The translations under genes and the position numbers were made by a program. Positions 34,736 through 43,074 of a stretch of 64,000 nucleotides of DNA are shown here, piece by piece; the stretch's first letter is position 1, and each line of letters opens with the position of its first letter. Under the pieces are notes generated by a model. It saw only the letters and a list, made by a program, of their open reading frames with translations. It had not been told where the DNA came from and did no database searches. Source of the DNA: Candidatus Saccharimonadota bacterium (GTDB lineage: Bacteria; Patescibacteriota; Saccharimonadia; Saccharimonadales; Saccharimonadaceae); assembly GCA_905372785.1 (NCBI GenBank), contig CAJPQG010000001.1:1-64000 (forward strand). The letters run 5' to 3'.

Positions 34736-36415
34736 ATGTTACTAGATGCGACAATTACAGAGAAAAGTTTTGGCGACAAGCAGTTGATGCGGTCGGTTTC
34801 AGTGTCGGTTGATAAGGGTGAAAAAGTCGCCATCGTGGGCCGCAATGGCGCTGGTAAGTCGACATTATTCGCCGTGCTATCGGGCCAAGATAATGATTTT
34901 ACAGGTGATATTACGATGCGCAGAGGGCTGCAGCTGGTGGCCACCGCGCAGGAGCACCATGGCTTGCAGGACGCCCTGGTAATTCCCTATATATTAGCTG
35001 GCGTGCCGGAATATACAGCGCTGAAGCAAGCGATCGATGAGCTGCCGCTGCGCATGGGTGATAATCTGAGGCTGATTGATGAATACACCCAGGCTTTGGA
35101 GCGGTTTTCTGCTAAGGGATTTTATGATATTGAAGCTCAGGTAGAGGTAAGCTTGCGGCAATTTGGCTTGCTTTCTGGTGAGCAGCAGGCTAGCGAGCTG
35201 CGGCTTGGTGAACTATCAGGTGGGCAAAAACGACTAGTAGAGGTGATTAAAGTTATTCATGCCGATGCGGATCTTGCCCTGCTCGATGAGCCGACAAACC
35301 ACATGGATATGGAGGCTAAAAACCGGTTTTTGTCGTGGATGAAGCAGTCGCGGGAGGCAATGCTAATTGTGACGCACGATCGCGATGTGCTGCACCAGGT
35401 GGGGCGCATTATAGAGCTGCGTGATAATGGAACCACTGTTTCGTACACGGGTAATTACGAGCAGTATTTGCGCCAAAATATGCACACTACCAATGCTGAT
35501 ATGAATGATTTTGAACACAAGCAGCGCCGCATCAAGACGTTGAAACAAAAAGTGCTCGACTACCAGCGGCTAAAAGAAAAATCACGTAACCCAGGTACGA
35601 TTCAAAATTTTAAACGGCTGGAGCTGGCTGCCCGGGCAGAGTTAGCAGAACTAGAAGAGCTGCAAAAACCAAGTTTTTGGATCGATCGTGACTCGGTGGA
35701 TCAGCTCGATACTGAGCGTGCGCAGCGGTATGATCGGTACAAAGCCCGTAATATTCGGCTTGCGACAGGTGCTGTAGCGGGTTCGCGGCGGCAGCTACTA
35801 ACGCTCGATAATGTTGTACTTGGTCGGCCGGCCGCCTCAGGAGAGGTTGACCCGCTGTTCTTCCCCGTGAGTGCTGAGCTGCATGAAGGCCAGTGTTTGC
35901 AGCTGCGGGGCCGCAACGGCGCCGGTAAGTCAACGCTACTTACCAAGGTGTTCTCACTGGATGGTGCAGCTGATATTGAGCTGCTTGAAGGGTCTATTGC
36001 GCTGCGGCCCGAAGTGCGGGTGGGGGTATACTATCAGGAGATTCAAGAACAATACTTGCGCCAGCCGCTGGCTCAAGCTATCGAACGGCTGTATATTGAT
36101 CGCGGGTTGCCTATTTCTGAAACCAAAGTACGCAGCTTGCTGCACGACTATCTTTTTACGCAGGCCGATCACGACCAGCTGCTTGCCCAGCTATCTGGCG
36201 GTCAAAAGGCACGCTTTCAGCTGATCGCAATGCTGGCTGGCGATCCACAACTGCTGGTGCTCGATGAGCCGACAAACCACCTTGATCTACCAAGTATTGA
36301 AGAGCTTGAGCTGGCTTTAGCGCGGTTTATGGGGGCGATATTGTTTGTATCGCACGATGCTTACTTTGCGCAGTATTTACAGCCACAAACGGTCGATATC
36401 GAGCCATTTGTATAG
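34736..36415 (+). CDS. ABC-F family ATPase (ribosome-associated)
   Basis: 559 residues with two ABC domains and no membrane segments. Both Walker A motifs (VGRNGAGKST and RGRNGAGKST), both signatures (LSGGQKR and LSGGQKA) and both DEPTNH motifs are intact. The linker between them is charged and helical, as in ABC-F proteins that act at the ribosomal E site (EttA/Uup/YkpA types). TGC-TACAAT (34718-34723) lies 12 nt before the ATG. It could tune translation or protect ribosomes from antibiotics; the subtype is undecided. Confidence 0.92.
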   Translation: MLLDATITEKSFGDKQLMRSVSVSVDKGEKVAIVGRNGAGKSTLFAVLSGQDNDFTGDITMRRGLQLVATAQEHHGLQDALVIPYILAGVPEYTALKQAIDELPLRMGDNLRLIDEYTQALERFSAKGFYDIEAQVEVSLRQFGLLSGEQQASELRLGELSGGQKRLVEVIKVIHADADLALLDEPTNHMDMEAKNRFLSWMKQSREAMLIVTHDRDVLHQVGRIIELRDNGTTVSYTGNYEQYLRQNMHTTNADMNDFEHKQRRIKTLKQKVLDYQRLKEKSRNPGTIQNFKRLELAARAELAELEELQKPSFWIDRDSVDQLDTERAQRYDRYKARNIRLATGAVAGSRRQLLTLDNVVLGRPAASGEVDPLFFPVSAELHEGQCLQLRGRNGAGKSTLLTKVFSLDGAADIELLEGSIALRPEVRVGVYYQEIQEQYLRQPLAQAIERLYIDRGLPISETKVRSLLHDYLFTQADHDQLLAQLSGGQKARFQLIAMLAGDPQLLVLDEPTNHLDLPSIEELELALARFMGAILFVSHDAYFAQYLQPQTVDIEPFV

Positions 36416-36453
36416 CCAATACCATGGAATAATTACAGTAGTTGGCAAACCTA

Positions 36454-36526
36454 TTGACTTTTTGTGCATTTGGTGGTACGTTACAGATGAACACCGGTTG
36501 GAGTGCCCAATTATCACAAGGCACTC
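36454..36526 (+). promoter_or_regulatory. Promoter and leader stem-loop of a 71-residue gene
   Basis: TTGACT (36454-36459), a 17-bp spacer and TACGTT (36477-36482, with upstream TGG). The transcript then carries a perfect 7-bp stem GAGTGCC/GGCACTC (36501-36526) before the ribosome-binding region. Confidence 0.6.
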
Positions 36527-36572
36527 GCCTTGGTAGTTGTGCACATTGATAAAGAAAGAAGTGATGTAGAAG

Positions 36573-36788
36573 ATGTTTTCAGCTACTATAGAGAAGCAGG
36601 ATGCTGCCGACCTTGATCCTGACGGGTCTCGTCCGTTTCCAGAAGGGCTGGATCAGTCAGAATTACGTGATGCTCAGGAGATGGGTATATCTGTAACGCC
36701 TGAGCAAATGAAAGCGGCTCCTCCGCCTGGTGAGAGGTATCCTGTATGGTACTATTTGCTAAAAGCTCAGCTTAGGCATGCAGGTTAG
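36573..36788 (+). CDS. Small acidic protein, unknown
   Basis: 71 residues starting MFSATIEKQDAADLD. Acidic and soluble, with an FPEGLDQSELRDAQEMG segment and a C-terminal aromatic patch (YPVWYYLLKAQ). Purine-rich AAAGAAAGAAG precedes the ATG but is not a strong Shine-Dalgarno site. The promoter, leader stem and terminator around it match the small-gene modules found elsewhere on the minus strand, which supports a real gene. No family recognised. Confidence 0.6.
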   Translation: MFSATIEKQDAADLDPDGSRPFPEGLDQSELRDAQEMGISVTPEQMKAAPPPGERYPVWYYLLKAQLRHAG

Positions 36789-36844
36789 TAAGTAGCCCAG
36801 ACAGTCACGGCTCTCTATAACCACATCCTCACCTTATCTTGTGC

Positions 36845-36895
36845 CCCCTGATTTCCTTGCGCCCAATGCGCGAGAGAAGTCAGGGGTTTTCTTTT
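36845..36895 (+). terminator. Terminator of the 71-residue gene
   Basis: CCCCTGA/TCAGGGG stem with a long loop holding a second short GCGC stem, followed by TTTTCTTTTTT. Confidence 0.8.
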
Positions 36896-36915
36896 TTATG
36901 GTATAATACACACTT

Positions 36916-37710
36916 ATGAAGTTAACGCTGCGTCATTTCCGGATTTTTATTATTGCGGCTATTGCCGCCCTGATTGTTATTGCCACTAAATACACCCTGC
37001 ACTTTCTTCGGCTAGAGCCGGTGGAGCAGAGTTCACTGCACAATAGCGTCGTCGCGAGCGTTACGTTTGTGATTGGTTTTTTGCTATCGGCTACGATTGC
37101 AGATTATAAGGAGTCGGAGCGCATTCCGGCTGAATTTGCTGCTCAGCTGGAAGATATGTATGACGATGCGGTAGCGATTCACGCCAGCTACCCAGTCTTT
37201 GATATCGATGGGTTCCGCCGGCAATTGCGGAGTGTGGCGGTTGGGTTTAATGAGGACGTGCGCCGCAAATCATATGATGCTCGGCAGGATATTCGTGGCT
37301 TAACTAGTTATTTAAGCCAAATGGAATCTGGCGGGGTGCCGGCAAACTTTGTGGTGAAGCTAAAGCAGCAGCAGGTTGCCCTACTCCGAAGCCGCCACCG
37401 CGTTAATTATATTCAGCGTATTAAATTTATTCCTTCAGCAACGATTCTGGCGCGTTCGATTGTGGTGGCGCTGGTGGCGCTATTGCTCGTGACGGACATA
37501 CACCCATTTTATGGGGGCCTGGTGATGGTGGGCCTCATCACTTTCATTTTAGTGTACATGTTAATTTTAATTCGGGTGATTAGTACGCCGTTTCATAAGG
37601 CTGGCAAGACGCAAGATGACGTGAGTCTCTTTTTGATTAAAGATGTGGTAGAGTACCTGAGCGACGAAATGCAGCAGGCGCAGCCAGAAACCAAGAATAG
37701 TACAAAGTAA
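36916..37710 (+). CDS. Four-helix membrane protein, unknown
   Basis: 264 residues. Two N-terminal helices (about 10-28 and 45-63), a soluble helical middle (70-165) and two C-terminal helices (about 178-198 and 202-222), then a charged tail. The layout is reminiscent of bestrophin- or DUF4239-like proteins, but no diagnostic motif was found. TGG-TATAAT (36902-36907) lies 8 nt before the ATG with no Shine-Dalgarno site, so the mRNA should be leaderless. Confidence 0.8.
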   Translation: MKLTLRHFRIFIIAAIAALIVIATKYTLHFLRLEPVEQSSLHNSVVASVTFVIGFLLSATIADYKESERIPAEFAAQLEDMYDDAVAIHASYPVFDIDGFRRQLRSVAVGFNEDVRRKSYDARQDIRGLTSYLSQMESGGVPANFVVKLKQQQVALLRSRHRVNYIQRIKFIPSATILARSIVVALVALLLVTDIHPFYGGLVMVGLITFILVYMLILIRVISTPFHKAGKTQDDVSLFLIKDVVEYLSDEMQQAQPETKNSTK

Positions 37711-37718
37711 TTGCAAAG

Positions 37719-37988
37719 AAAAAGCCGCCTAGTTGTAGGCGGCGTGTGGTACAGGTGGGTGGAGGAGTGATATTTGGGCGGGAAGACACCGCAACCTAGA
37801 CTGAAAATAACGGAACGCTGCACGCGTTAATATTTTTTAGTCCGGCTTTATTACGCGGTGCCCTCCCTAGTTCACTCAACTCAAACACATTAACCTACGG
37901 AAAATGTGAATCCTCTACCTGTACAGCACAGGATTACATCTGCGTGACTTTTGTACACGCAGGCGTTAGCAACGAGGAGTCACTAACA
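37719..37988 (-). ncRNA. Second candidate structured RNA, about 270 nt
   Basis: No credible ORF on either strand. On the minus strand a consensus-spaced promoter (37995-38023) leads into a region of strong stems: GTTAG/CTAAC, CTGCGTG/CACGCAG (perfect 7 bp) and AATCC/GGATT around CCTGT/ACAGG. It ends at a perfect terminator, GCCGCCTA/TAGGCGGC (37724-37743), followed by five Ts. The T run is on the minus side only, so the hairpin ends this transcript and not the plus-strand gene. I did not recognise tmRNA, RNase P or SRP signatures. Its length is close to that of the candidate at 4166, but the sequences look unrelated. Confidence 0.62.
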
Positions 37989-37994
37989 TTGCTC

Positions 37995-38023
37995 ATTGTA
38001 GCCTAAATGATTAGCTAAGACAA
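37995..38023 (-). promoter_or_regulatory. Promoter of the second candidate RNA
   Basis: On the minus strand TTGTCT (38018-38023), a 17-bp spacer and TACAAT (37995-38000). Confidence 0.68.
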
Positions 38024-38037
38024 CTATGAAAATAAAA

Positions 38038-38075
38038 ATACTCCACGCCCTACATGGGTGCTGGGCGTGGAGTAT
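38038..38075 (-). terminator. Terminator of the lipoprotein gene
   Basis: Perfect 13-bp stem ATACTCCACGCCC/GGGCGTGGAGTAT; on the minus strand it is followed by TTTTTATTTTC. The 110 bp up to the lipoprotein stop hold no gene. Confidence 0.85.
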
Positions 38076-38188
38076 TTGGCGAATGCCAAACACTAACACG
38101 CGCCTAGCACTCGCGTATCGTAGGCGTGGAGTGAGCACGCAGGGCACCAACCGCCGGATGGACGGTGCGCCTTTCGTCGTAAGGACCT

Positions 38189-38800
38189 CTATGGGTTAGC
38201 ATACCCTACTGCTTCACATACAATGTCAGCTTCAGCGGTGTGCTCCTTCAATATTTCTTTGCTATCTTCTGGGGAATAGCAACGAATATAATAAATATCA
38301 CGAGCACCAACCCTAGCCCTTGTCGGAGCAGCTTCTAGTGCAGAAGAGTTCTTATCAAATAGAAAAGCGTCGGCTTTGTCTGTTTGGCTCGATACGAAAT
38401 TTCGCTGGGTGTTAGCATTATCACCAAATTTTGATCCAACCCAGTTAGACCGCTTCCCTCTGCAAGTAATACGTAGACGATAATAGCCACCGTGTTCAGG
38501 CAGCGCAGATTTATCAGGGGCTGTATAGACTAGGATAGATTCGCTAGAATCTGTAGAATCGCTATGGTATTGTCCTCCACTGTGGAATACTCCCTTTACG
38601 ACCACTGCCGGGTCCTGCTTGGATATGTATTCTTTCGGGGTACCGTCTTTGTCAAGTATCATGATTTCTACTGATGTATCATCACGCGGGCAGCCAATAA
38701 CAGACTTAACTTCTTTATTAGAGCACCCGCTTAGTATAAACATGCTCAGTAGTGCGATTCCTATGCTTGCAATTACCTTCAGTGAACGTTTCATATGCAT
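38189..38800 (-). CDS. Lipoprotein, unknown function
   Basis: About 203 residues from 38800; the second ATG at 38794 is equally possible. The N-terminus MKRSLKVIASIGIALLSMF ends in the lipobox LSGC, so it should be lipid-anchored outside the membrane. The rest is a beta-rich domain without recognised motifs and with three further Cys. AGGGAAG lies about 10 nt before the first ATG. The leader contains a perfect 9-bp stem GCCTTGCAC/GTGCAAGGC (38833-38867). It may be cotranscribed with the gene at 38881. Confidence 0.78.
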   Translation of the reverse strand: MHMKRSLKVIASIGIALLSMFILSGCSNKEVKSVIGCPRDDTSVEIMILDKDGTPKEYISKQDPAVVVKGVFHSGGQYHSDSTDSSESILVYTAPDKSALPEHGGYYRLRITCRGKRSNWVGSKFGDNANTQRNFVSSQTDKADAFLFDKNSSALEAAPTRARVGARDIYYIRCYSPEDSKEILKEHTAEADIVCEAVGYANP

Positions 38801-38880
38801 GATACAATCACTTCCCTTCTTTGTTTCGGTGTGCCTTGCACGCACGCGAAATGCGCACGTGCAAGGCAGGATGAATTTGT

Positions 38881-39111
38881 TTACGGAAATAACCGTATGA
38901 AGGCGTCCGCAAGATACATGGCACCAACGAATGCAAGTATTAATGCGAGTGCCATTGCTGCCGCGACGACGTAGTCATTCGTCTGCCACTTGCGTTGGCG
39001 AGAGCTTGGACTCGGCGACCGGTGGAGGTGCGAGAGATCGGTTGGATCTGTCGCCTCTCGATAGAACTGGCCGGTCGTGGGCTTGTCTGTGGCATCTGTA
39101 TGAGTAGCCAT
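38881..39111 (-). CDS. Small C-terminally anchored membrane protein
   Basis: 76 residues from MATHTDATDKP. A polar, Pro/Ser/Arg-rich N-terminal half is followed by one C-terminal helix (about 49-71, VVAAAMALALILAFVGAMYL). AAGGA lies 7 nt before the ATG at 39111. Family unknown. It is the first gene of a unit with promoter and leader stem at 39149-39205. Confidence 0.68.
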   Translation of the reverse strand: MATHTDATDKPTTGQFYREATDPTDLSHLHRSPSPSSRQRKWQTNDYVVAAAMALALILAFVGAMYLADAFIRLFP

Positions 39112-39148
39112 AGGCATATCCTTACTGTCGTAATTTGTAACGTGCAAT

Positions 39149-39205
39149 GTACCACTTGGTAGGCTTTTACTTCGGTTTCAAAGCGGGTACGATAGGTAGA
39201 TTATA
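39149..39205 (-). promoter_or_regulatory. Extended -10 promoter and leader stem
   Basis: On the minus strand TGA-TATAAT (39200-39205), then GTACC/GGTAC (39149-39190) closing a 42-nt leader loop upstream of the 76-residue gene. Confidence 0.55.
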
Positions 39206-39257
39206 TCACATAGTGCGTGGTTTTACCAGGTTGGCTATGGCCGCCAGTAGTAAAAAG

Positions 39258-39310
39258 GCCCCTGGCGGCCGCTAATAGAGATTGCTCTGCTATTAGGGCG
39301 TGCCAGGGGC
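39258..39310 (-). terminator. Double-stem terminator
   Basis: Outer perfect 9-bp stem GCCCCTGGC/GCCAGGGGC enclosing CTAATAG/CTATTAG; followed on the minus strand by TTTTTAC. It ends the unit of the 261-residue gene. Confidence 0.82.
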
Positions 39311-39341
39311 GGCGATCTGTGCGGGTAATGCACCTATTGTG

Positions 39342-40127
39342 TTAGCGCTTTTTCTGAGATTGCTTCCGGTGGCCTGGGCCACGCGCACACAAGGTAGCCC
39401 TGCTCGGATCTAGCGGCTCGTAGACTGGTGCAGCTCCCTCCTTATCGGGTGAGACCGGCAGATGCAGTCCATCCTTTTGTACAGTCAGGGGTAGATACTT
39501 CTCAATGTAGTTTTTAGAAAACGTCTTGAGTAGTTCCTGACTACCGCTTGAGTCACTTGCTAGTAGTGCGATGGAAAAATAATCAAATTGGCCATTGCGA
39601 ATATTACGAACAATCCGTTGCAGCTTGGTGTAGTCAAGGCTAGGCGATACAAGAACCCAGGCAAGGCGTATCTTGGCATACTCGCCAATTGTATAGCCAT
39701 TCGCAATGATCGCAACCGGTTGGTGCTCTATTTTTTGCTCACCATTCTTTGGGCTGCTGACGTTAGGCAGCAACTTCACCCGTATTGAATCGATAACAGC
39801 CTCTGGAAACAGCAGGTTGCCATCTTTATCTTTTGGCGCAAGCATATGATATAGAAGCTTACCTACTTCGCAATCGCCAATGGCTATTACCATATTCGTG
39901 TCTTTTTCCCAGTACGAGCTAGCCTTGTCCTTATAGTGCGCATGCGCTTCATGAGTCTTTTCCAGAATACCAAGCAATACTGCTTGGTATTCTTCCGGAA
40001 AAATGGCTTCTATGGCCTCGCACAGGTTATCATGAAGAAACGTAGGCTTATAGTTACGATTGATTGCTGCATTGTAATAAAGCTCGGTATCAACAGGAGT
40101 ATTTTTGCTATTGTCACTACGGCCCAT
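39342..40127 (-). CDS. Soluble protein, unknown (261 residues)
   Basis: From MGRSDNSKNTP. No signal peptide or membrane helix. A mixed alpha/beta central region (about 65-200) includes MVIAIGDCEVGKLLYHML and HQPVAIIANGYTIGEYAK; the C-terminus is basic (GHRKQSQKKR). AAGGGAG lies 7 nt before the ATG at 40127. The frame is open upstream to 40220, but that part is the structured leader. No family recognised. It shares its leader element with the next gene upstream. Confidence 0.75.
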   Translation of the reverse strand: MGRSDNSKNTPVDTELYYNAAINRNYKPTFLHDNLCEAIEAIFPEEYQAVLLGILEKTHEAHAHYKDKASSYWEKDTNMVIAIGDCEVGKLLYHMLAPKDKDGNLLFPEAVIDSIRVKLLPNVSSPKNGEQKIEHQPVAIIANGYTIGEYAKIRLAWVLVSPSLDYTKLQRIVRNIRNGQFDYFSIALLASDSSGSQELLKTFSKNYIEKYLPLTVQKDGLHLPVSPDKEGAAPVYEPLDPSRATLCARGPGHRKQSQKKR

Positions 40128-40178
40128 GAAAGGCTCCCTTCTCTTCGTTGTTGCGTGAAATAGGTGTATTGCTAAGGT

Positions 40179-40252
40179 GCACAGGGCAGCTCGGATGAGC
40201 TTGCCAGACAAGCTGTGCATGCTCTAATCACGAGGTACAGTAATAAATTATA
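40179..40252 (-). promoter_or_regulatory. Promoter and conserved leader stem-loop (copy 1)
   Basis: -10 TATAAT at 40247-40252 (minus). The leader then has GCACAG/CTGTGC (40179-40218) enclosing GGCAGCTC/GAGCTTGCC with a 4-nt loop. The same element, with compensating differences, precedes the gene at 40368-41096. Confidence 0.68.
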
Positions 40253-40306
40253 ATGTAAATAGTATGGTTAGTCAAAATCTTGCCACCTAGGAGTAGACAA
40301 AGAAAA

Positions 40307-40340
40307 CCCCGCCTATAGTGATATACACTAGTAGACGGGG
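40307..40340 (-). terminator. Terminator of the 242-residue gene
   Basis: CCCCG/CGGGG with internal CACTA/TAGTG pairing; on the minus strand it is followed by TTTTCTTTG. Confidence 0.75.
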
Positions 40341-40367
40341 CCTGTATGTATCAGTTAGGTGTGAGCA

Positions 40368-41096
40368 CTACCTATTGCTGAAGATAGGATACTCTGGTTC
40401 ACCAGAACGCGATGAAATTGTTGGTTGCGACTGCTCTGTTGTAGAGAAAATCGGTACGGCAGGCTGTCCCACCGGTCGACGGAACAACTCCTGGCTGGAT
40501 TTATCACCATCAACACGTGAGTTCGCTGCAAAACCATTTTCCGGACCATCATTGACGTATGGATGTGTCGAGAGACCACTCCTCCGTTGACTAGACCACT
40601 TGAGGTGGCACCCAAAATTAGTAACGTTAAGTGGTAGCTCTAGCCCTGCGGCTTGCTGTGTAGGCGTCTCCAACTCCATGGCGTAGTCAATAAGTTCGGC
40701 TACCTCTTCCTCTGATACTTCCACGTCAGAAACATCGAGCCATAAGCAGCGAGCAAAATCTGGAGCAGTAATGTTAGTATTTTCCTGCTCATCATTTTCC
40801 TGCTCATCAGCACGCTGTGCTTCTACAATGAATCCAACCGGCTGTTTCTTTTCGCCGCCTGCCATCCAGTCAATCGGGTAGATCCTCATGACCTCCAAGT
40901 TGCAGTTGTCATATTTAGCATGAAGTAGTAACTGCAATTTCTGCTTGGGCGGTTTAGTCTGCAGGTTTTGTAGTAACATGCTGCGCCGGCTTAATGAGTT
41001 GCGCACTTCCAGATACGGAAGAGCGTCACCGTTGAGTATCTTAGTCCTCCCGACATTAGTAAGTAGCGATTCTTCTGGTATCAGAAAGTTTCCCAT
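40368..41096 (-). CDS. Soluble acidic protein, unknown (242 residues)
   Basis: From MGNFLIPEESLL. Residues 1-150 look globular; EQENDEQENTN is a short repeat. A polar, Ser/Pro/Gln-rich C-terminal third looks disordered. GAAAGG lies about 13 nt before the ATG, a little far. No signal peptide. No family recognised. Promoter, leader and terminator follow the small-gene module plan. Confidence 0.72.
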   Translation of the reverse strand: MGNFLIPEESLLTNVGRTKILNGDALPYLEVRNSLSRRSMLLQNLQTKPPKQKLQLLLHAKYDNCNLEVMRIYPIDWMAGGEKKQPVGFIVEAQRADEQENDEQENTNITAPDFARCLWLDVSDVEVSEEEVAELIDYAMELETPTQQAAGLELPLNVTNFGCHLKWSSQRRSGLSTHPYVNDGPENGFAANSRVDGDKSSQELFRRPVGQPAVPIFSTTEQSQPTISSRSGEPEYPIFSNR

Positions 41097-41160
41097 CTGC
41101 GTATCACAACCTTTCAGTAGGTATACTCGAGCAAGATTTGTAATGTACAAAACTGTTTCA

Positions 41161-41230
41161 CACAGGATAGCTCGGGTGAGCTATCAGACGGACTGTGCTC
41201 TAACCACGAGTGTAGAAATTATACCAGTGC
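41161..41230 (-). promoter_or_regulatory. Promoter and conserved leader stem-loop (copy 2)
   Basis: TGG-TATAAT on the minus strand near 41219-41224, then CACAG/CTGTG (41161-41197) enclosing the perfect stem GATAGCTC/GAGCTATC. Shared positions with copy 1 include CTCGTG, TTAGAG, the CACAG/CTGTG closing pair and AGCTC/GAGCT. Confidence 0.68.
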
Positions 41231-41318
41231 GCGCGGCTGCCGTCAATGACCGCTCATATGCAACGCCCCCGCCAAGCATACTGCTCGGAGGGGGCGCGCA
41301 GGCAATTACCTAAAGGGC

Positions 41319-41591
41319 CTAACCTTTAATGTAGCCGCCTTTATCGAGTAGGTTTAGTAGTACTGGGCGGTTGAAGCCAAGCACCATGTCGTCGCCAATA
41401 AAGGTAACAGGGACGCCCTGGAAGTTGCCATCGATGCGCTGCATTAGCTCATCACGAGCGCCTTCGTCGGCTTCAATATCTTTTTTGGTGTATGGGATGC
41501 CCAGGCTATCGAGCCATTCCATTTCGGTGTGGCAAAATGAGCACCAGCTTGTGCTATATACTGTTATTTTTGGAGATGTTGTATCACTCAT
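41319..41591 (-). CDS. Glutaredoxin-like thiol oxidoreductase
   Basis: A 90-residue thioredoxin-fold protein with active-site CSFC (residues 15-18, TSWCSFCHTEMEWL), the cis-Pro loop QGVPVTFIG and a C-terminal GFNRP motif, as in NrdH/mycoredoxin-type glutaredoxins. It should reduce protein disulfides or mixed disulfides. GAGG lies 6 nt before the ATG at 41591. Next to a zinc-ribbon gene on the same strand. Confidence 0.92.
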   Translation of the reverse strand: MSDTTSPKITVYSTSWCSFCHTEMEWLDSLGIPYTKKDIEADEGARDELMQRIDGNFQGVPVTFIGDDMVLGFNRPVLLNLLDKGGYIKG

Positions 41592-41681
41592 GCTATTCCT
41601 CGCTTTCATTGTGATTTCGTGCCTCTCAATATGGTAGCACAAAACCCCTGCTATGTCACCCTTCCTAAGAGGTTTGGCAGC

Positions 41682-41915
41682 TTACTGGCTGCGGCTCGTA
41701 AGGTGCCATTTTCGGCACACATCACACTGATAGTACGATAGTGTTGCTCCGCGTTGCAATTCGGCAATAAATGCAGCTTCTTCAGCGGCACGGGCGCCAA
41801 GGTAGGCGCGTTTCCCCGAGCAGGCGAGCCGGGCGCGCAATAGTGAATTATTGGTGGTTGGCCCCTGGTTTTTGGCTTGCTGCATGGAGCGACGAGAGTA
41901 GTTCTTTCGGGGCAT
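41682..41915 (-). CDS. Zinc-ribbon-like microprotein (YxCxxCxxWH)
   Basis: 77 residues from MPRKNYSRRSM. A basic N-terminus precedes a C-terminal YYQCDVCRKWHLTS motif, found in a widespread family of small uncharacterised proteins, where Cys/Cys/His could bind zinc. AAAGGA lies 5 nt before the ATG at 41915. It is divergent from the atp operon and its promoter overlaps that of atpI. Function unknown, possibly RNA or ribosome binding. Confidence 0.8.
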   Translation of the reverse strand: MPRKNYSRRSMQQAKNQGPTTNNSLLRARLACSGKRAYLGARAAEEAAFIAELQRGATLSYYQCDVCRKWHLTSRSQ

Positions 41916-41964
41916 AATTCCTTTCTTGGATTTTTTAAATAATCCTGGTATAGTACTAGTGTAC

Positions 41965-42213
41965 ATGAGTGTTGAGAATAAATCACCCCAGAAATCTGCG
42001 ACGGCAGATGGTCGTGTAGATATTATTACGACCCTGCTTAGCACGAACTTACGAATCTTTGTGCCAACGGTGTTTGGTCCTATTATCGGCTGGGCGGCAG
42101 ATAAGCTGCTTGGTACGCGCCCACAGTTTATTTTGATCGGGCTTGGCCTGGGGGTTGTGCTCGCTGCTCTTCTTGTCTATCGGCAATATATTAATGTTAT
42201 AAAGGAAAAATGA
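41965..42213 (+). CDS. AtpI/AtpZ-like ATP synthase assembly protein
   Basis: 82 residues with two helices (about 27-47 and 51-70) and a Gly-rich hairpin (PTVFGPIIGWAADKLLG), at the head of the atp operon, as AtpI/AtpZ proteins usually are; those help c-ring assembly. TGG-TATAGT (41949-41954) lies 10 nt before the ATG at 41965, so the whole operon mRNA may start nearly leaderless. It overlaps atpB by 4 bp. Confidence 0.82.
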   Translation: MSVENKSPQKSATADGRVDIITTLLSTNLRIFVPTVFGPIIGWAADKLLGTRPQFILIGLGLGVVLAALLVYRQYINVIKEK

Positions 42214-43043
42214 TGTTTCAATTTTTTGCAGCTACTGGTCCACATATCGATATTCGGGCCCAAGAGATTTTTCACCTGGGTCCTGTGCCAGTAACCAACT
42301 CGATGATGCTTGGCGTTATCGGTATGATTATTACGCTGTGGCTACTGTTTGCGGCAGCACGTGCAGTTAAACGAGGCCGCAAAGGGTATGTATCGGGCGC
42401 AGTGTTAATGATTTATGAAATGCTGCTACGCACCGTGGAAGAGGTAGTTGGCAGCAAGAAAGCTGCCCGCCGTGTAGCGCCGCTAGCAATTGCCCTCTTT
42501 TTCTACATTATTATCAACTACTGGCTTGGCATTTTGCCGATTGTTGGGCCAATCACCAAAGATGGCGTTCCTGTATTCCGTGGCTTGGTGGCAGATATGA
42601 ACGTAACATTTGCTCTGGCTATTGTGTCAATGGCTATGGTGCAGGTTCATGCCATGAAGAAGCACGGCTTCTTTGGTAATTTGGGGCGCTATTTGCGCAA
42701 CCCATTTAAAGACCCTGCCGGCGCTTTTGAAGGTATTCTAGAGCTCATTGCTGAGTTCTCTCGCCTGTTGGCACTAAGCCTGCGTTTGTTTGGTAACGTG
42801 TTTGCTGGTGAGGTGTTGATTGTGGTGGTTGGTTACTTGACTGCATATTTTGCCAGCGCCGCAATTTTGCCATTCATGGTATTTGAGCTATTTATTGGCT
42901 CTATTCAGGCCTATGTCTTCTTCATGTTGACAACGGTCTTTATTTCGCTCGGTATGGCCGACCATGGCGAGCACTCTGCTGATGATCATTCTCCGACTGA
43001 TATACAAACGATGCGCGAGAGTGATAGAATACAACAGAGTTAA
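42210..43043 (+). CDS. atpB: ATP synthase F0 subunit a
   Basis: 277 residues, five to six membrane helices, forming the proton half-channels next to the c-ring. The essential Arg is in the penultimate helix (RLLALSLRLFGNVFAGE), and the last helix carries the FIGSIQAYVFFMLTTVFIS pattern. A 4-bp ATGA overlap couples it to the preceding gene. Residues 1-25 are extracytoplasmic. Confidence 0.96.
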   Translation: MMFQFFAATGPHIDIRAQEIFHLGPVPVTNSMMLGVIGMIITLWLLFAAARAVKRGRKGYVSGAVLMIYEMLLRTVEEVVGSKKAARRVAPLAIALFFYIIINYWLGILPIVGPITKDGVPVFRGLVADMNVTFALAIVSMAMVQVHAMKKHGFFGNLGRYLRNPFKDPAGAFEGILELIAEFSRLLALSLRLFGNVFAGEVLIVVVGYLTAYFASAAILPFMVFELFIGSIQAYVFFMLTTVFISLGMADHGEHSADDHSPTDIQTMRESDRIQQS

Positions 43044-43074
43044 TTAATAATTAAGTCCAAAAGGAGACAATATA

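Noticed and set aside
37719..37988. tmRNA partner for SmpB in the second candidate RNA
   Set aside because: No tRNA-like acceptor/T-arm ends, no CCA and no recognisable tag reading frame.
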